DNA from: Methylobacterium sp. J-077
GTDB lineage: Bacteria; Pseudomonadota; Alphaproteobacteria; Rhizobiales; Beijerinckiaceae
Reading direction: 5' to 3'
Length of the DNA: 38,475 bases
Assembly: GCF_022829365.1 (NCBI RefSeq)
Contig: NZ_JAKSYJ010000209.1
Location: forward strand, 1 to 38,475
Under the pieces are notes generated by a model that had not been told where the DNA came from, did no database searches, and saw only the letters and a program-made list of their open reading frames with translations. Below, in pieces: positions 26,156 through 34,789 of the stretch (positions are counted from its first letter, which is position 1; the number at the start of each line of letters is the position of its first letter). A program made the translations under genes and the position numbers.

Positions 26156-27145
26156 CTAACGTCGCCCCAGCGGCAGGCGCACGCGTATTCGCAACCCGTC
26201 GGCGTCGTAGGCGACGTCGACCTCAGCTGCGACCTGCGCCGTGAGGATCTTGTTCAGGAGCCGCGTGCCGAAACCCTCGCGCGTCGGCAGCGTTGGGGGT
26301 GGCCCGTCGTGCTCGTCCCAGGTCCAGGCGAACCACGGGCCGGTCGGGTTGTCATCGACCTTCCACGTCACCACGACCCGTCCGCCCGGATGGGCCAGGG
26401 CGCCGTGGCGCAGCGCGTTGGTCGTCAGCTCGTGCAGCGCCATGCTCACCGGTACCGCGATCTCGGACGGCAGCTTGAGCCGCGGACCTTCGACGGTGAT
26501 CCGGCCACCCTCGTCGTAGGGGTCAAGCTCGGCCCGGAGGAGTCCCTCGAACGAGGCGGTCTGGGCCTGGTCCTCGGTGATCAGCGCGTGGGTCCGAGCC
26601 AGGGATAGGATCCGTCCCCCGAAGGCGTGGGCGAACTCGGGCATACTCACCGATGAGCGCAGGGTGGCGTTCAAGACAGCCTGCACGGTGGCGAGCGTGT
26701 TCTTCACCCGATGATGGAGTTCGCGCACCATCAGCGCCTGTCGTCCCTCGAAGGCGGAGCGTTCGGTGACGTCGCGCTGGGCCGAGACCCAGTGGGTGCT
26801 GCGGCCGTTGCCCTCGCGCACGGGGGTGATCAGCCACTCGACGCGGTATGTCGAGCCGTCCCTGCGGTAGTTCAGCGCCTCGCCCTGAAAAGCCTGCCCC
26901 GCGAGGAGCGAGGCCCGGGCCCGGTCGAGGGCCGCGCGTTCCGTGGCAGGTCCCTGGAAGAGGCGCGGGCTGCGCCCAACGATGTCCGCCTCAGCGTATC
27001 CCGTGAGGCGGAGGAAGGCCGGGTTGGCGTACTCGATGCGCGGCCCCGGCTCATCGAGCTCGGCCGACGTGATCAGGATAGCCTCCCCGGCGGCCTCGAC
27101 CGCGGCCTTCAACAACCTCGGATCGATCCCGTCGAAACCGCTCAT
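26156..27145 (-). CDS. PAS-HWE sensor histidine kinase (LOV-like PAS without photoactive Cys)
   Basis: About 329 residues: one PAS domain (about 12-130) and an HWE/HisKA_2 kinase domain. The PAS has IEYANPAFLRLTGY and IVGRSPRLFQGPATE. True LOV photosensors have GRNCRFLQ at this place, so the flavin-reactive Cys is replaced by Pro and blue-light sensing is unlikely. The kinase has VRELHHRVKNTLATVQAV, LARTHAL and ALHELTTNALRHGAL. The start is ATG 27145; a TTG two codons earlier is possible. It lies 186 bp upstream of the multi-PAS kinase, on the same strand. Confidence 0.88.
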   Translation of the reverse strand: MSGFDGIDPRLLKAAVEAAGEAILITSAELDEPGPRIEYANPAFLRLTGYAEADIVGRSPRLFQGPATERAALDRARASLLAGQAFQGEALNYRRDGSTYRVEWLITPVREGNGRSTHWVSAQRDVTERSAFEGRQALMVRELHHRVKNTLATVQAVLNATLRSSVSMPEFAHAFGGRILSLARTHALITEDQAQTASFEGLLRAELDPYDEGGRITVEGPRLKLPSEIAVPVSMALHELTTNALRHGALAHPGGRVVVTWKVDDNPTGPWFAWTWDEHDGPPPTLPTREGFGTRLLNKILTAQVAAEVDVAYDADGLRIRVRLPLGRR

Positions 27146-27499
27146 GAACAACGCACCAGCCGAACACCCTCACGGGCTACCCACGGACCGTCTTACCGAT
27201 GCAGGGCTAACCGTCGGTGCGCCTCGCAGTTTCGGCCTGGGCGCCGTGTCGCGGCGTCGAGACGGCCAGCGACTGGAGCATCGCCTGCCTCACCTGTCTG
27301 TGGTGCTCGCGTTCGGCTACGGCATATCCTTGCGCAGCGGAGCGCCGACGGCTTCGAGCCACTTTGAAAGCCTTGTTCGGCCGACGGGGTCTCTCACGTG
27401 CTGCACTAGGTCGCTCGATGGATTCGCGTTGGGTAGGACTCGGGAGGGAGGACGCGCGCTTGCCATTTCGTGTCGATCCCATCGGCAGGGAGATCGATC
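27146..27499. other. Gene-free region, about 350 bp
   Basis: It lies between the divergent PAS-HWE kinase and a small plus-strand gene. Several overlapping frames are open in this GC-rich stretch but none looks like a conserved protein. It probably contains both promoters; no clear motif was found. Confidence 0.45.
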
Positions 27500-27709
27500 A
27501 TGTCCAGCGATACCGAGAAGCACCGCGACCTGCTCCCGGCCCTCAGGGATGCCCAATACAATGGGGACGGCTCCCTCGAGCGAGCGGTCAAGTTTACCTT
27601 CGTGCATGTCTTCAGTCACCTCAGGCGCCTAAATTCCCACGTCCCGCTCGGTGACCCCGAGGAGGAGGATCGCCACCTGAGGCCCAGCAAGATCGTTATG
27701 CTGAGATAG
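27500..27709 (+). CDS. Small hypothetical protein
   Basis: A 69-residue protein starting MSSDTEKHRDLLPALRDAQY and ending RPSKIVMLR. AGGGAG at 27485-27490 is nine bases ahead of ATG 27500. It is charged, with no membrane segment or Cys. I do not recognise it. The good ribosome site is the main support; codon-level conservation is unknown. Confidence 0.5.
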   Translation: MSSDTEKHRDLLPALRDAQYNGDGSLERAVKFTFVHVFSHLRRLNSHVPLGDPEEEDRHLRPSKIVMLR

Positions 27710-28274
27710 TTCACTGTTGTATGACTATAGCGCTTGAATAACCCCTTCTCCATAATTGTGATCTGAAGCGGAATAGCTGCTCACGGCCAAATTTGGCCCC
27801 GTCGGCATGCACCTCTGAACGACTGGGTTAAGTCGATATGAGCCTCTCCGCTTTTCCCGCCGGCCTGCCCCGAAGCGGCCGTTCTGCTAATGGCCAGTCC
27901 CGGCCGCATCGCCGGTGCCTCTGAATGGCTGGGTCGGGTGGGATTCTGCCGGTCCGCTTTTGGGAGACCCAGCCACAACTACAGACCATCGGAATGACCG
28001 CGACTGTCGATGGCTTCGGACTCATCGCATCCAAGGGCGCTCTCCGAGATTGGCCCTGAGCAAATCGGAGGTCCAACAGATGAATGTCGGTGGCTGGGAA
28101 CGGCCCATAGGACATAGCACCGGGGGACAACGCTAGAGAGCCGCCGACACCACCGAGCCCAGGCCGCGTACCGCCGGTACATCTTCCACCCGGTCCAGAG
28201 AGCGCGAAGGATCGTAGCGTGGTGGGCAAAACTTCACCAAGCGGCGTGACGGAGCCGGCTGGAAAGATCCGCTC
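27710..28274. other. Gene-free region with diverged repeat units, about 565 bp
   Basis: No convincing gene. The centre carries repeat units described separately (27827-27902, and a poorer copy about 27928-27990). The right end adjoins the 3' end of the hybrid kinase. A 73-residue frame at 27915-28136 overlaps the repeat and has no recognisable motif. Confidence 0.5.
27827..27902 (+). repeat. Dispersed intergenic repeat, copy 1
   Basis: About 76 bp aligns with 35111-35185. Shared blocks in order are GTCGATA, CCGCTTTTCC, GCCGG, CCGAAGCGG, TTCTGCT and GGCCA, with roughly 70% identity by eye. A weaker relative containing GGTCCGCTTTTGGG follows at about 27928-27990. The unit is not coding. It may be a decayed mobile or regulatory repeat. 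Confidence 0.6.
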
Positions 28275-30713
28275 TCAGGCCCCCAGCATGCCCTTGCGTC
28301 GGCGCCAAATCGAAACCTTGCGGAGGATGCGTGAGAGCTGCTCCACCGAGTATGGCTTGTGCAGGAGCTCGAAGCCGTAGGTCCCATTCTTGGCGAGCAC
28401 GTGGCTGTACCCCGAGGTCAGCACGACCGGCAGGTCGTGGTAGCGGCGACGGATCTCGTGGCCGAGGTCGATCCCGTTCATCCCAGGCATGACGACGTCG
28501 GAGAACACGACGTCGAAGCGACCCGCATCCTTATCCAGCTCGGCAAGGGCCTGTTCCGCGTTTTCGGCCCAGATTGTGCCGTAGCCGAGCTCAGCGAGGG
28601 ACTGGGTGGCGAAGGTGCCGACGTCGCGGTTGTCTTCCACCACCAACACGCACGTGCCGTGGCCGTCGACCAGCGGCTCCGGCTCCGCTTCCGCCTCGAC
28701 TATCGGAGCCGGGTCGGCCACGCGGGGCAGGTACATCGTGAAGGTGGTGCCATGCCCGGGCCGGCTCTCGACCTCGACGTCGCCGCCCGATTGCTTGGCG
28801 AACCCGAACACCTGGGACAATCCCAGGCCCGTGCCGTGGCCGACGCCCTTCGTCGTGAAGAACGGTTCGAAGATCCGATCCATGTCCCCGTCCGCGATGC
28901 CTTTCCCCGTATCGGCGATGGCGATGGCGACGTATGCCGCCTTCACCGGTCCGTGGCCGCGCAAGGCCGGAAGGGCGACGACCTCCTTCATCTCGATCAC
29001 CAGCCGGCCCTCGCCGTCCATCGCGTCGCGGGCATTGACCACCATGTTGACGATGGCCGTGTCGAACTGGCTCGGATCGGCGTCGACGAAGCAGGCCACA
29101 CCCGGCACCCGGACGTCCACGGCGATGCGCGAGCCGGTCAGCGTCCCGACCATGTCGCCGACCGACGTCAGGTTCTGCCCGACCTCGAACACTTCTGGCT
29201 GGAGCGCCTGGCGGCGCGCGAAGGCAAGCAACTGCCCCGTCAGTTTGGCGGCCCGGTCGACGGTCTCCGAGATCGCGCCGACGTAGCGAAGCCGCCGCTC
29301 GTCCGGCAGGTCCTGCCGCTTCAGCAGGTCGGTCGAGGACTTGATGACGGTCAGCAGGTTGTTGAAGTCGTGTGCCACGCCCCCGGTCAGTTGGCCGATG
29401 GCCTCCATCTTCTGGGCCTGCCGCAGGGCCTCCTCCGCGACTTTCAACGCTTCGGAGCGCTCGCGCTCGATGGTGAAGTCCCGCCCTACAGCATTGATCA
29501 CGCCGGAATCCGGACGCGTCGACCAGGAGATCCAGCGATAGCTGCCGTCCTTGTGGCGGTAGCGGTTGTCGAACCGGGCGAAGACCTCTCCCTCGGAGGA
29601 CGATTGTGCCCCCTCAATGGTGCGCTCCATGTCGTCGGGATGGATCAGGTCGAAGAGGTTCGTTCCGATCAGTTCCTCCTCCGACCAGCCCAGAACCGCT
29701 TCCCAGGCCGGGTTCACCGCGACGATGAGTCCGTCGAATCCGCATCTCAGCATGATGTCGGATGAGAGCTGCCAGAGCGCGTTGCGATCCAGCGTCCTCT
29801 CCGCGACGCGACGCTCCAGGGCGTCGTTCGTCTCCCGCAGCACGCGTTCGGCCTGCTTGCGATCCGTGACGTCGTGCACGAAGACGTAGAAGCCGTCCAC
29901 CGACCCGGCATCGTTCCGGCGCGGGAGGTAGCGGATATCGGCGATCCTGAGATGACCCGCCCGACACGGCCATTCGAGTTCGAGGCGCACGCTTTCACCC
30001 GCAAGCGCCGAGGCGAAGGCTGCCTCCCGCGCGGCGTAGCCTGCCTCGTCGATAAGCTCCCGGACATGGCGTCCGACCACCTCGTCGGGGGTGACGAAGA
30101 ACCAATCCTCGTAGGCCCGGTTCGCGAAGCGATAGACGAGGTCGCGGTCGATGAAGGCGATCAGCACAGGCATGGCGTCGGTGATGAGCGGGAGCTCGGC
30201 CTCGCGCGCCTTCAGGGCACGCTCGGACAGGACGCGTTGCGTGGTCTCGTTGGTGACGCAGAACAGCCCGACGACCTCTCCGAACTCGTCGAGGAGCGGC
30301 GAGTAGGAGAATGACCACCATGTCTCCTCCTCGATGCCATGCCGGGCCATGGTGAGCGGGAGGTCGTCGAACCGGCTGGCGGTGCCTGAGAGCGCCAGTT
30401 CGACCATCGGCCTCACCTGCTGCCAGGCGTCGAACCAGAGCTCGGGCATGGATGCGCCGAGTGCCCCTGAGAACCTGGGTCCGAGGATCGGGCGATAGGT
30501 GTCGTTGAACAGGAAGGTGAGCTCCGGCCCCCATGCCAGGAACATGCTCTCCGGCGAGGCCAGGATCAGGTTGACCGCCACCTTCAGGGCCGGGGGCCAG
30601 CCCTCGATGGGGCCTAACGGCGTCCGCTCCCAGTCATGGGCGCGCATGAGTGCACCCATCTCGCCGCCGGCCTTAGGGAACGTCGTCGAACTCGTGATGG
30701 TCTCAACGGGCAT
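28275..30713 (-). CDS. PAS hybrid histidine kinase with C-terminal receiver
   Basis: An 812-residue cytoplasmic-looking hybrid kinase. Three PAS-like domains (about 30-165, 165-290 and 305-430) are followed by a HisKA domain with GGVAHDFNNLLTVIKSS (phospho-His), a HATPase domain (MVVNARDAMDGEGRL, ADTGKGI, FEPFFTTKGVGHGTGLGLS) and a receiver with VLVVEDNRDVG, VVFSDVVMPGMNG (phospho-Asp), LTSGYS and LLHKPYS. The first PAS region begins WERTPLGPIEGWPPAL, a common Rhizobiales module. The start is ATG 30713. It lies 78 bp after an HWE kinase and may be co-transcribed. The fragment at 22335-22845 is a relative of its C-terminus. Confidence 0.9.
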   Translation of the reverse strand: MPVETITSSTTFPKAGGEMGALMRAHDWERTPLGPIEGWPPALKVAVNLILASPESMFLAWGPELTFLFNDTYRPILGPRFSGALGASMPELWFDAWQQVRPMVELALSGTASRFDDLPLTMARHGIEEETWWSFSYSPLLDEFGEVVGLFCVTNETTQRVLSERALKAREAELPLITDAMPVLIAFIDRDLVYRFANRAYEDWFFVTPDEVVGRHVRELIDEAGYAAREAAFASALAGESVRLELEWPCRAGHLRIADIRYLPRRNDAGSVDGFYVFVHDVTDRKQAERVLRETNDALERRVAERTLDRNALWQLSSDIMLRCGFDGLIVAVNPAWEAVLGWSEEELIGTNLFDLIHPDDMERTIEGAQSSSEGEVFARFDNRYRHKDGSYRWISWSTRPDSGVINAVGRDFTIERERSEALKVAEEALRQAQKMEAIGQLTGGVAHDFNNLLTVIKSSTDLLKRQDLPDERRLRYVGAISETVDRAAKLTGQLLAFARRQALQPEVFEVGQNLTSVGDMVGTLTGSRIAVDVRVPGVACFVDADPSQFDTAIVNMVVNARDAMDGEGRLVIEMKEVVALPALRGHGPVKAAYVAIAIADTGKGIADGDMDRIFEPFFTTKGVGHGTGLGLSQVFGFAKQSGGDVEVESRPGHGTTFTMYLPRVADPAPIVEAEAEPEPLVDGHGTCVLVVEDNRDVGTFATQSLAELGYGTIWAENAEQALAELDKDAGRFDVVFSDVVMPGMNGIDLGHEIRRRYHDLPVVLTSGYSHVLAKNGTYGFELLHKPYSVEQLSRILRKVSIWRRRKGMLGA

Positions 30714-30791
30714 GCAACGCGGAGTCTGACAACCGGGAGTAGCTGAGTCGCAGCGATAACGGGGAGGCGGCCCAGGTGTTGCCGCGTGATC

Positions 30792-33700
30792 TCAAAGGAC
30801 GTCCTGAAAATTGGCCAGCGGTGCCTCGACCACGCACCGGACTCCGTCGGTCGGATAGCTCAGCGCCACCTTCCCGTCGACCGCCCCGACGAGGCCGCGC
30901 TCGATCAAGCGCGTGCCGAAGCCCTTTCGAGACGGGGGGACGACGGGGACGCCGCCGCTCTCGCGCCACGACACCGTGAGCGTCGGCTTGGTTTCCTCGC
31001 CCGAGAGCGTCCAATCGATGTCGACGCGGCCCTCCGGGGTCGAGAGCGCGCCGTACTTCGCCGCGTTCGTGGCAAGCTCGTGGACCATCAGCGCCAGGGC
31101 GAGCGCCGCCTTGCCGCCGATCTCCACCGAGGGACCGCCATAGCGGACCCGGCTCGAGCCGTCGTCCTGCAGGCCAACCGCGCCGCGGATGACCGGCTCG
31201 ATCGCGGCGTGCTCCGCGGCGCCCCCGAGCAGCAGGTCGTGTGCCTTGCCCAGGGTGATCAGCCGCTCGGCGAGGACCTCCTTGGTGACGTCGATGTCGG
31301 TCGCGCCCCGCAACGTGTTCGCCGCGATGGCCTGCACCATCGCCAGCAGGTTCTTCATGCGGTGGCTGAGCTCACCGTTGAGCAGGTCGCGCTGCTCCTC
31401 CGCCCGCTTGCGCGCGTCGATGTCGGATATGGCCGCGACCGCACCGGTGACCGACCCGTCCGGTCCCAGGACCGGGACCGCGACGATGTCGATCCACGCC
31501 TCGGCGCCGTCGCCGCGCCGGTAGCGCACCTGTAGCTCGGCGCGCGTCTCGCCACCCTGGATGACCCGCGCAAGCGGGTATTCCGTCGGCTCGACCCGGC
31601 TGCCGTCGGCGTGGACGGCCTGCCATTCCCCGTAGGCCGAGATCCCGGGCGAAGGTAGGACGGGATGCCCCAGGATCTCCTCGATCCGCGCATTGCCGCC
31701 GACGATGCGGCCGGATGGCGCCTCCGCGAACAGGATGCCGACAGGCACCGTCTCCAAGATGGAGCGCTGGCTCTCCTCGCTGGCGCGCAAGGCGTCCTCT
31801 GTACGCTTGCGCGACGTGATGTCGTTGAACAGGACGGCGACCTGATGCGAGCCCGGCTCGCCGAACGGATAGGCATAGACCTCGAACCACCGGTTCCCGA
31901 GCGAGCGCGCGACATGCTCGAAGCGCTCGGGAGCTCCGCCGCGGGCGATCCGGTCGTAGATCTCGAACCAATGTTCCTCATGGCCCTCGGCGAGGTCGCG
32001 CATCCACTTGCCGAGGACATCCCTGAGCCCGGACTGACGCTCGAAGGCCGGATTGACCTCCAGGAAGCGATAGTCGAGCGGGCGCTCAGTCGCGTCGAGT
32101 TTCACCTCGATCACGCAGAAGCCGGCATCGATACTGTCGTACAGGTCGCGGTAGCGCGTCTCGCTCGCGACCAGCGCCTCCTCGGCCTTCCGGCTCGCGG
32201 TGACGTCCCGCGAAACGGCCAGCAGCCAAGACACCGCGCCGTCGCCGTCGTGGATCGGCGTGACCTGGACGTCCCACCATTTGGGCGTACCCTTCATGGT
32301 ACAGGAAGGGCCGGCGAAGCGGCCGATGCCGGAACCGAGCGCGGTCTCAACCGCCGCCCTCGCCTCGGTTCGGCCGGATCCCTCCCAGAACTCCGTCCAG
32401 TCCTTGCCGGCGATCCCGTCGAACGCGTCTACCTCCATGACGCGCATGCCGCCCTCGCTCATGAACTCGATGCGGGCATCGAGGTCGAGCACCTTGATGC
32501 AGTCGGCGGAGGAATCCAGCACGCTGCGAAGGAACGCCTCGCTCGACTGCAGCCTGGCGGCGGCGTCGCGCTGCTCGGTGCGGTCGCGCAGGATCTTGAG
32601 GAAACCGATGGGGGTGCCGGCCTCGTCGCGCAGCGTCATCATCTCGCCGTTGGCCCAGAAACGCGTGCCGTCCTTGCGCAGGTGCCAACGCTCGTCGACG
32701 CCGCGGCCGTGTTCGAGGGCGGCCTGCATCTCCCTGGCGGCGATGCCGTTGGCCCGATCCTCCGGCGTGAAGAACACGTCGGCCGGACGACGGACCATCT
32801 CGGCCGGCTCCCAGCCGAGGATGCGCGTCGCGCCCTCGTTCCAGTCGTCGACGAGGCCTTCGCGGTCCATCACGATGATGGCGTAGTCGATGGCGCTGTC
32901 GAACACCGCCCTGTAGCGGTCCTGGCTGGCACGGACGCTGCGGCGGGCCTCGGCCTCGCCGACCTGGGAAAGGCCCGCGGCCGCCGTCCCCGCGAACAGG
33001 CTCAGGACCTCGACATCGCCCGCTGAGAAGGCGTCGATCCGGCTCGACTGCACCTTGACGACGCCGATGCCCTCGCCGTTTCGAAAAAGCGGCACCACCA
33101 CGCAGGAGCGGAGCGCCAGGCTCTCAATCAGGTCGCGCTTGACGTGAGGGTCGACCGTCACGTCGGGCACGCGCATCGGCCGGCCGGCCGAGAGGCAGGC
33201 GCCGGCCAGGCTGCCGCCGATCGGCAGCCGCAATCCGCGATGCCGTGTCAGGTTTCCTGCGCCCACGCCGTAGACGAGTTCGTCGCCCTCCCGCATCTCG
33301 ATCACGCTGCCCTCGGCCTTGGGAAGCGCCCGCATCGTCCCGTCGACAACGGCCTGGAGCACGGCGTCGCGCCGTCCGCCCGCGACCGCGATGGCCTCCT
33401 GGGTGGCGAGCAAGGCCTCGTGCTGGATCAGCGTCGCGCGCTGGGCGGCGAGCATCTGGTCGCGCTCGGCAAGGGACCGCCGAAGCTCTAGCTGGGCCAT
33501 GACCTGGCCGGCGAGCGCCTTGAGAGAGTCGACTTGGTCCGCCGTCAGCCCGTCCGGCCGGGGAACGACGTCGATGACGCACAGCGTTCCGATGCTCTCG
33601 CCGTTCGCCGCCACCAGGGGGGCTCCGGCATAGAACCTGATGAAGGGCTCGCCCGTGACCAGTGGATTGTCGCGGGTGCGGACATCCTGGGTGAGGTCCG

Positions 33701-33968
33701 GAAACACCAAGATGTCGGGCTTCCCGAGGACGTGGGCGCAGACCGATTGGTTGAGAGGCGTCTCGCTGGGCGAGAACCCGATGCGCGCCTTGAACCATTG
33801 CCGATCGCCGGCCACGAGGCTGACCAGCGCTACGGGCACGTCGCACGCCTTCCTCGCCAGATCGACGATGTCGTCGAAACCTTTCTCCGAAGGGGTGTCG
33901 AGGATGCCGTAGGCGTGGAGCGCCGATAGCCGCGACGGGACCGCGACCTCGGCCGGGATGATGGTCAT
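30792..33968 (-). CDS. Double-GAF, multi-PAS HWE-family sensor histidine kinase
   Basis: A 1058-residue kinase. Domains in order: GAF 1 (about 10-165, RLSALHAYGILDTPSEKGFD), GAF 2 (about 195-335, with LPIGGSLAGACLSAGRPM and CVVVPLF), four PAS domains (about 345-840), and an HWE kinase. The kinase shows LLNGELSHRMKNLLAMVQAI, LGKAHDLL, MVHELATNAAKYGALS and SWRESGG. Its first GAF and first PAS resemble those of the kinase at 22955-25969, so they are paralogues. The frame stays open upstream to 34916, but ATG 33968 begins family-like sequence, five bases after the Crp/Fnr stop. The upstream portion overlaps the Crp/Fnr gene in another frame and is rejected. Confidence 0.9.
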   Translation of the reverse strand: MTIIPAEVAVPSRLSALHAYGILDTPSEKGFDDIVDLARKACDVPVALVSLVAGDRQWFKARIGFSPSETPLNQSVCAHVLGKPDILVFPDLTQDVRTRDNPLVTGEPFIRFYAGAPLVAANGESIGTLCVIDVVPRPDGLTADQVDSLKALAGQVMAQLELRRSLAERDQMLAAQRATLIQHEALLATQEAIAVAGGRRDAVLQAVVDGTMRALPKAEGSVIEMREGDELVYGVGAGNLTRHRGLRLPIGGSLAGACLSAGRPMRVPDVTVDPHVKRDLIESLALRSCVVVPLFRNGEGIGVVKVQSSRIDAFSAGDVEVLSLFAGTAAAGLSQVGEAEARRSVRASQDRYRAVFDSAIDYAIIVMDREGLVDDWNEGATRILGWEPAEMVRRPADVFFTPEDRANGIAAREMQAALEHGRGVDERWHLRKDGTRFWANGEMMTLRDEAGTPIGFLKILRDRTEQRDAAARLQSSEAFLRSVLDSSADCIKVLDLDARIEFMSEGGMRVMEVDAFDGIAGKDWTEFWEGSGRTEARAAVETALGSGIGRFAGPSCTMKGTPKWWDVQVTPIHDGDGAVSWLLAVSRDVTASRKAEEALVASETRYRDLYDSIDAGFCVIEVKLDATERPLDYRFLEVNPAFERQSGLRDVLGKWMRDLAEGHEEHWFEIYDRIARGGAPERFEHVARSLGNRWFEVYAYPFGEPGSHQVAVLFNDITSRKRTEDALRASEESQRSILETVPVGILFAEAPSGRIVGGNARIEEILGHPVLPSPGISAYGEWQAVHADGSRVEPTEYPLARVIQGGETRAELQVRYRRGDGAEAWIDIVAVPVLGPDGSVTGAVAAISDIDARKRAEEQRDLLNGELSHRMKNLLAMVQAIAANTLRGATDIDVTKEVLAERLITLGKAHDLLLGGAAEHAAIEPVIRGAVGLQDDGSSRVRYGGPSVEIGGKAALALALMVHELATNAAKYGALSTPEGRVDIDWTLSGEETKPTLTVSWRESGGVPVVPPSRKGFGTRLIERGLVGAVDGKVALSYPTDGVRCVVEAPLANFQDVL

Positions 33969-33973
33969 GGCGC

Positions 33974-34789
33974 TCACGGACGGGCCTCGGGCGATGCGGA
34001 CCGCTTCGTTTCGGGCGGCACGACGCCCGGAGGCGTCGGCTCGACGGCGACCATCTCCCCGTCGGTAGCGTAGTCGGCCCCGAGGACGGCCTGGAAATGG
34101 CGGCGAATGCGGCCGTGGCACTCGCAGCATGCCGCTTCCGCCCGGGCCCTGTCCGGCAGGTGGATGCGGCCGCGGCCTACATGGATCAGCCCCTGGTCCT
34201 GCAGGTCGCCCAGCACTCCCGTGACGTAGGAGCGCCCGACGCCGATCATGCCGGCCAGCACCTCTTGCGTGACCGGCAGGACGTCGGACCCGAGCCTGTC
34301 CTGAAGCGCGAGGAGCCACCGCAGCACCCGCTGCTCGACCGAGTGGGCGGCATTGCAGGCCACCGACTGCAGCACCTGGGCGAGCAGGCAGTCGGCGTAG
34401 CGTACGAACAGGTCGTTGAGGGTTGGGGACGCGCTCTTGGCCTCGCGCAGCCGGTCCGCGTCTATGCGCAGGACCGCCCCGTCGATCTGGACCGCACATC
34501 GGGTGAAGGCCGGCAGGTATCCCTGGCTGACCACGCCGCCGATCGCGCCTTCGTGCCCGACCGTGGCGGTCTCCACAGTCTTCCCGCCGCTGACGGGAAC
34601 TACCAGCGTGGCGATTGTCCGGCTGAGCGGAAACGTGACGTGGGAGACGTCCTCGCCGACCTCGAAAAGGACGTCGCCACGGGAATGGTCCCGAAGCGTC
34701 AGATGGGGCCGGAGCAGCGCCATGTCCCGAGGCGCGAGCGCGGTCAGCAGCAGGTTGCCTCCGACGGACGGAACGTGGTCGCTCGACAT
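33974..34789 (-). CDS. Crp/Fnr family transcriptional regulator
   Basis: About 271 residues. The N-terminal cyclic-nucleotide-like domain has LTLRDHSRGDVLFEVGEDV, and the C-terminal winged helix has PVTQEVLAGMIGVGRSYVTG and GLIHVGRGRIHL. No N-terminal Fnr-type Cys cluster for an iron-sulfur centre is seen; Cys residues CCECH lie in the C-terminal tail instead. ATG 34789 matches the domain start; GTG 34816 is an alternative, and neither has a strong ribosome site. It ends five bases before the double-GAF kinase, suggesting one operon and a shared signalling role. Confidence 0.85.
   Translation of the reverse strand: MSSDHVPSVGGNLLLTALAPRDMALLRPHLTLRDHSRGDVLFEVGEDVSHVTFPLSRTIATLVVPVSGGKTVETATVGHEGAIGGVVSQGYLPAFTRCAVQIDGAVLRIDADRLREAKSASPTLNDLFVRYADCLLAQVLQSVACNAAHSVEQRVLRWLLALQDRLGSDVLPVTQEVLAGMIGVGRSYVTGVLGDLQDQGLIHVGRGRIHLPDRARAEAACCECHGRIRRHFQAVLGADYATDGEMVAVEPTPPGVVPPETKRSASPEARP

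Noticed and set aside
27207..27482. 91-codon minus-strand frame
   Set aside because: It is Arg-rich, has no recognisable domain or ribosome site and partly faces the small plus-strand gene.
28359..29765. 468-codon plus-strand frame
   Set aside because: It is antisense to the hybrid kinase with clear HisKA, ATPase and receiver motifs.
31665..33026. 453-codon plus-strand frame
   Set aside because: It is antisense to the double-GAF HWE kinase; no conserved motif.
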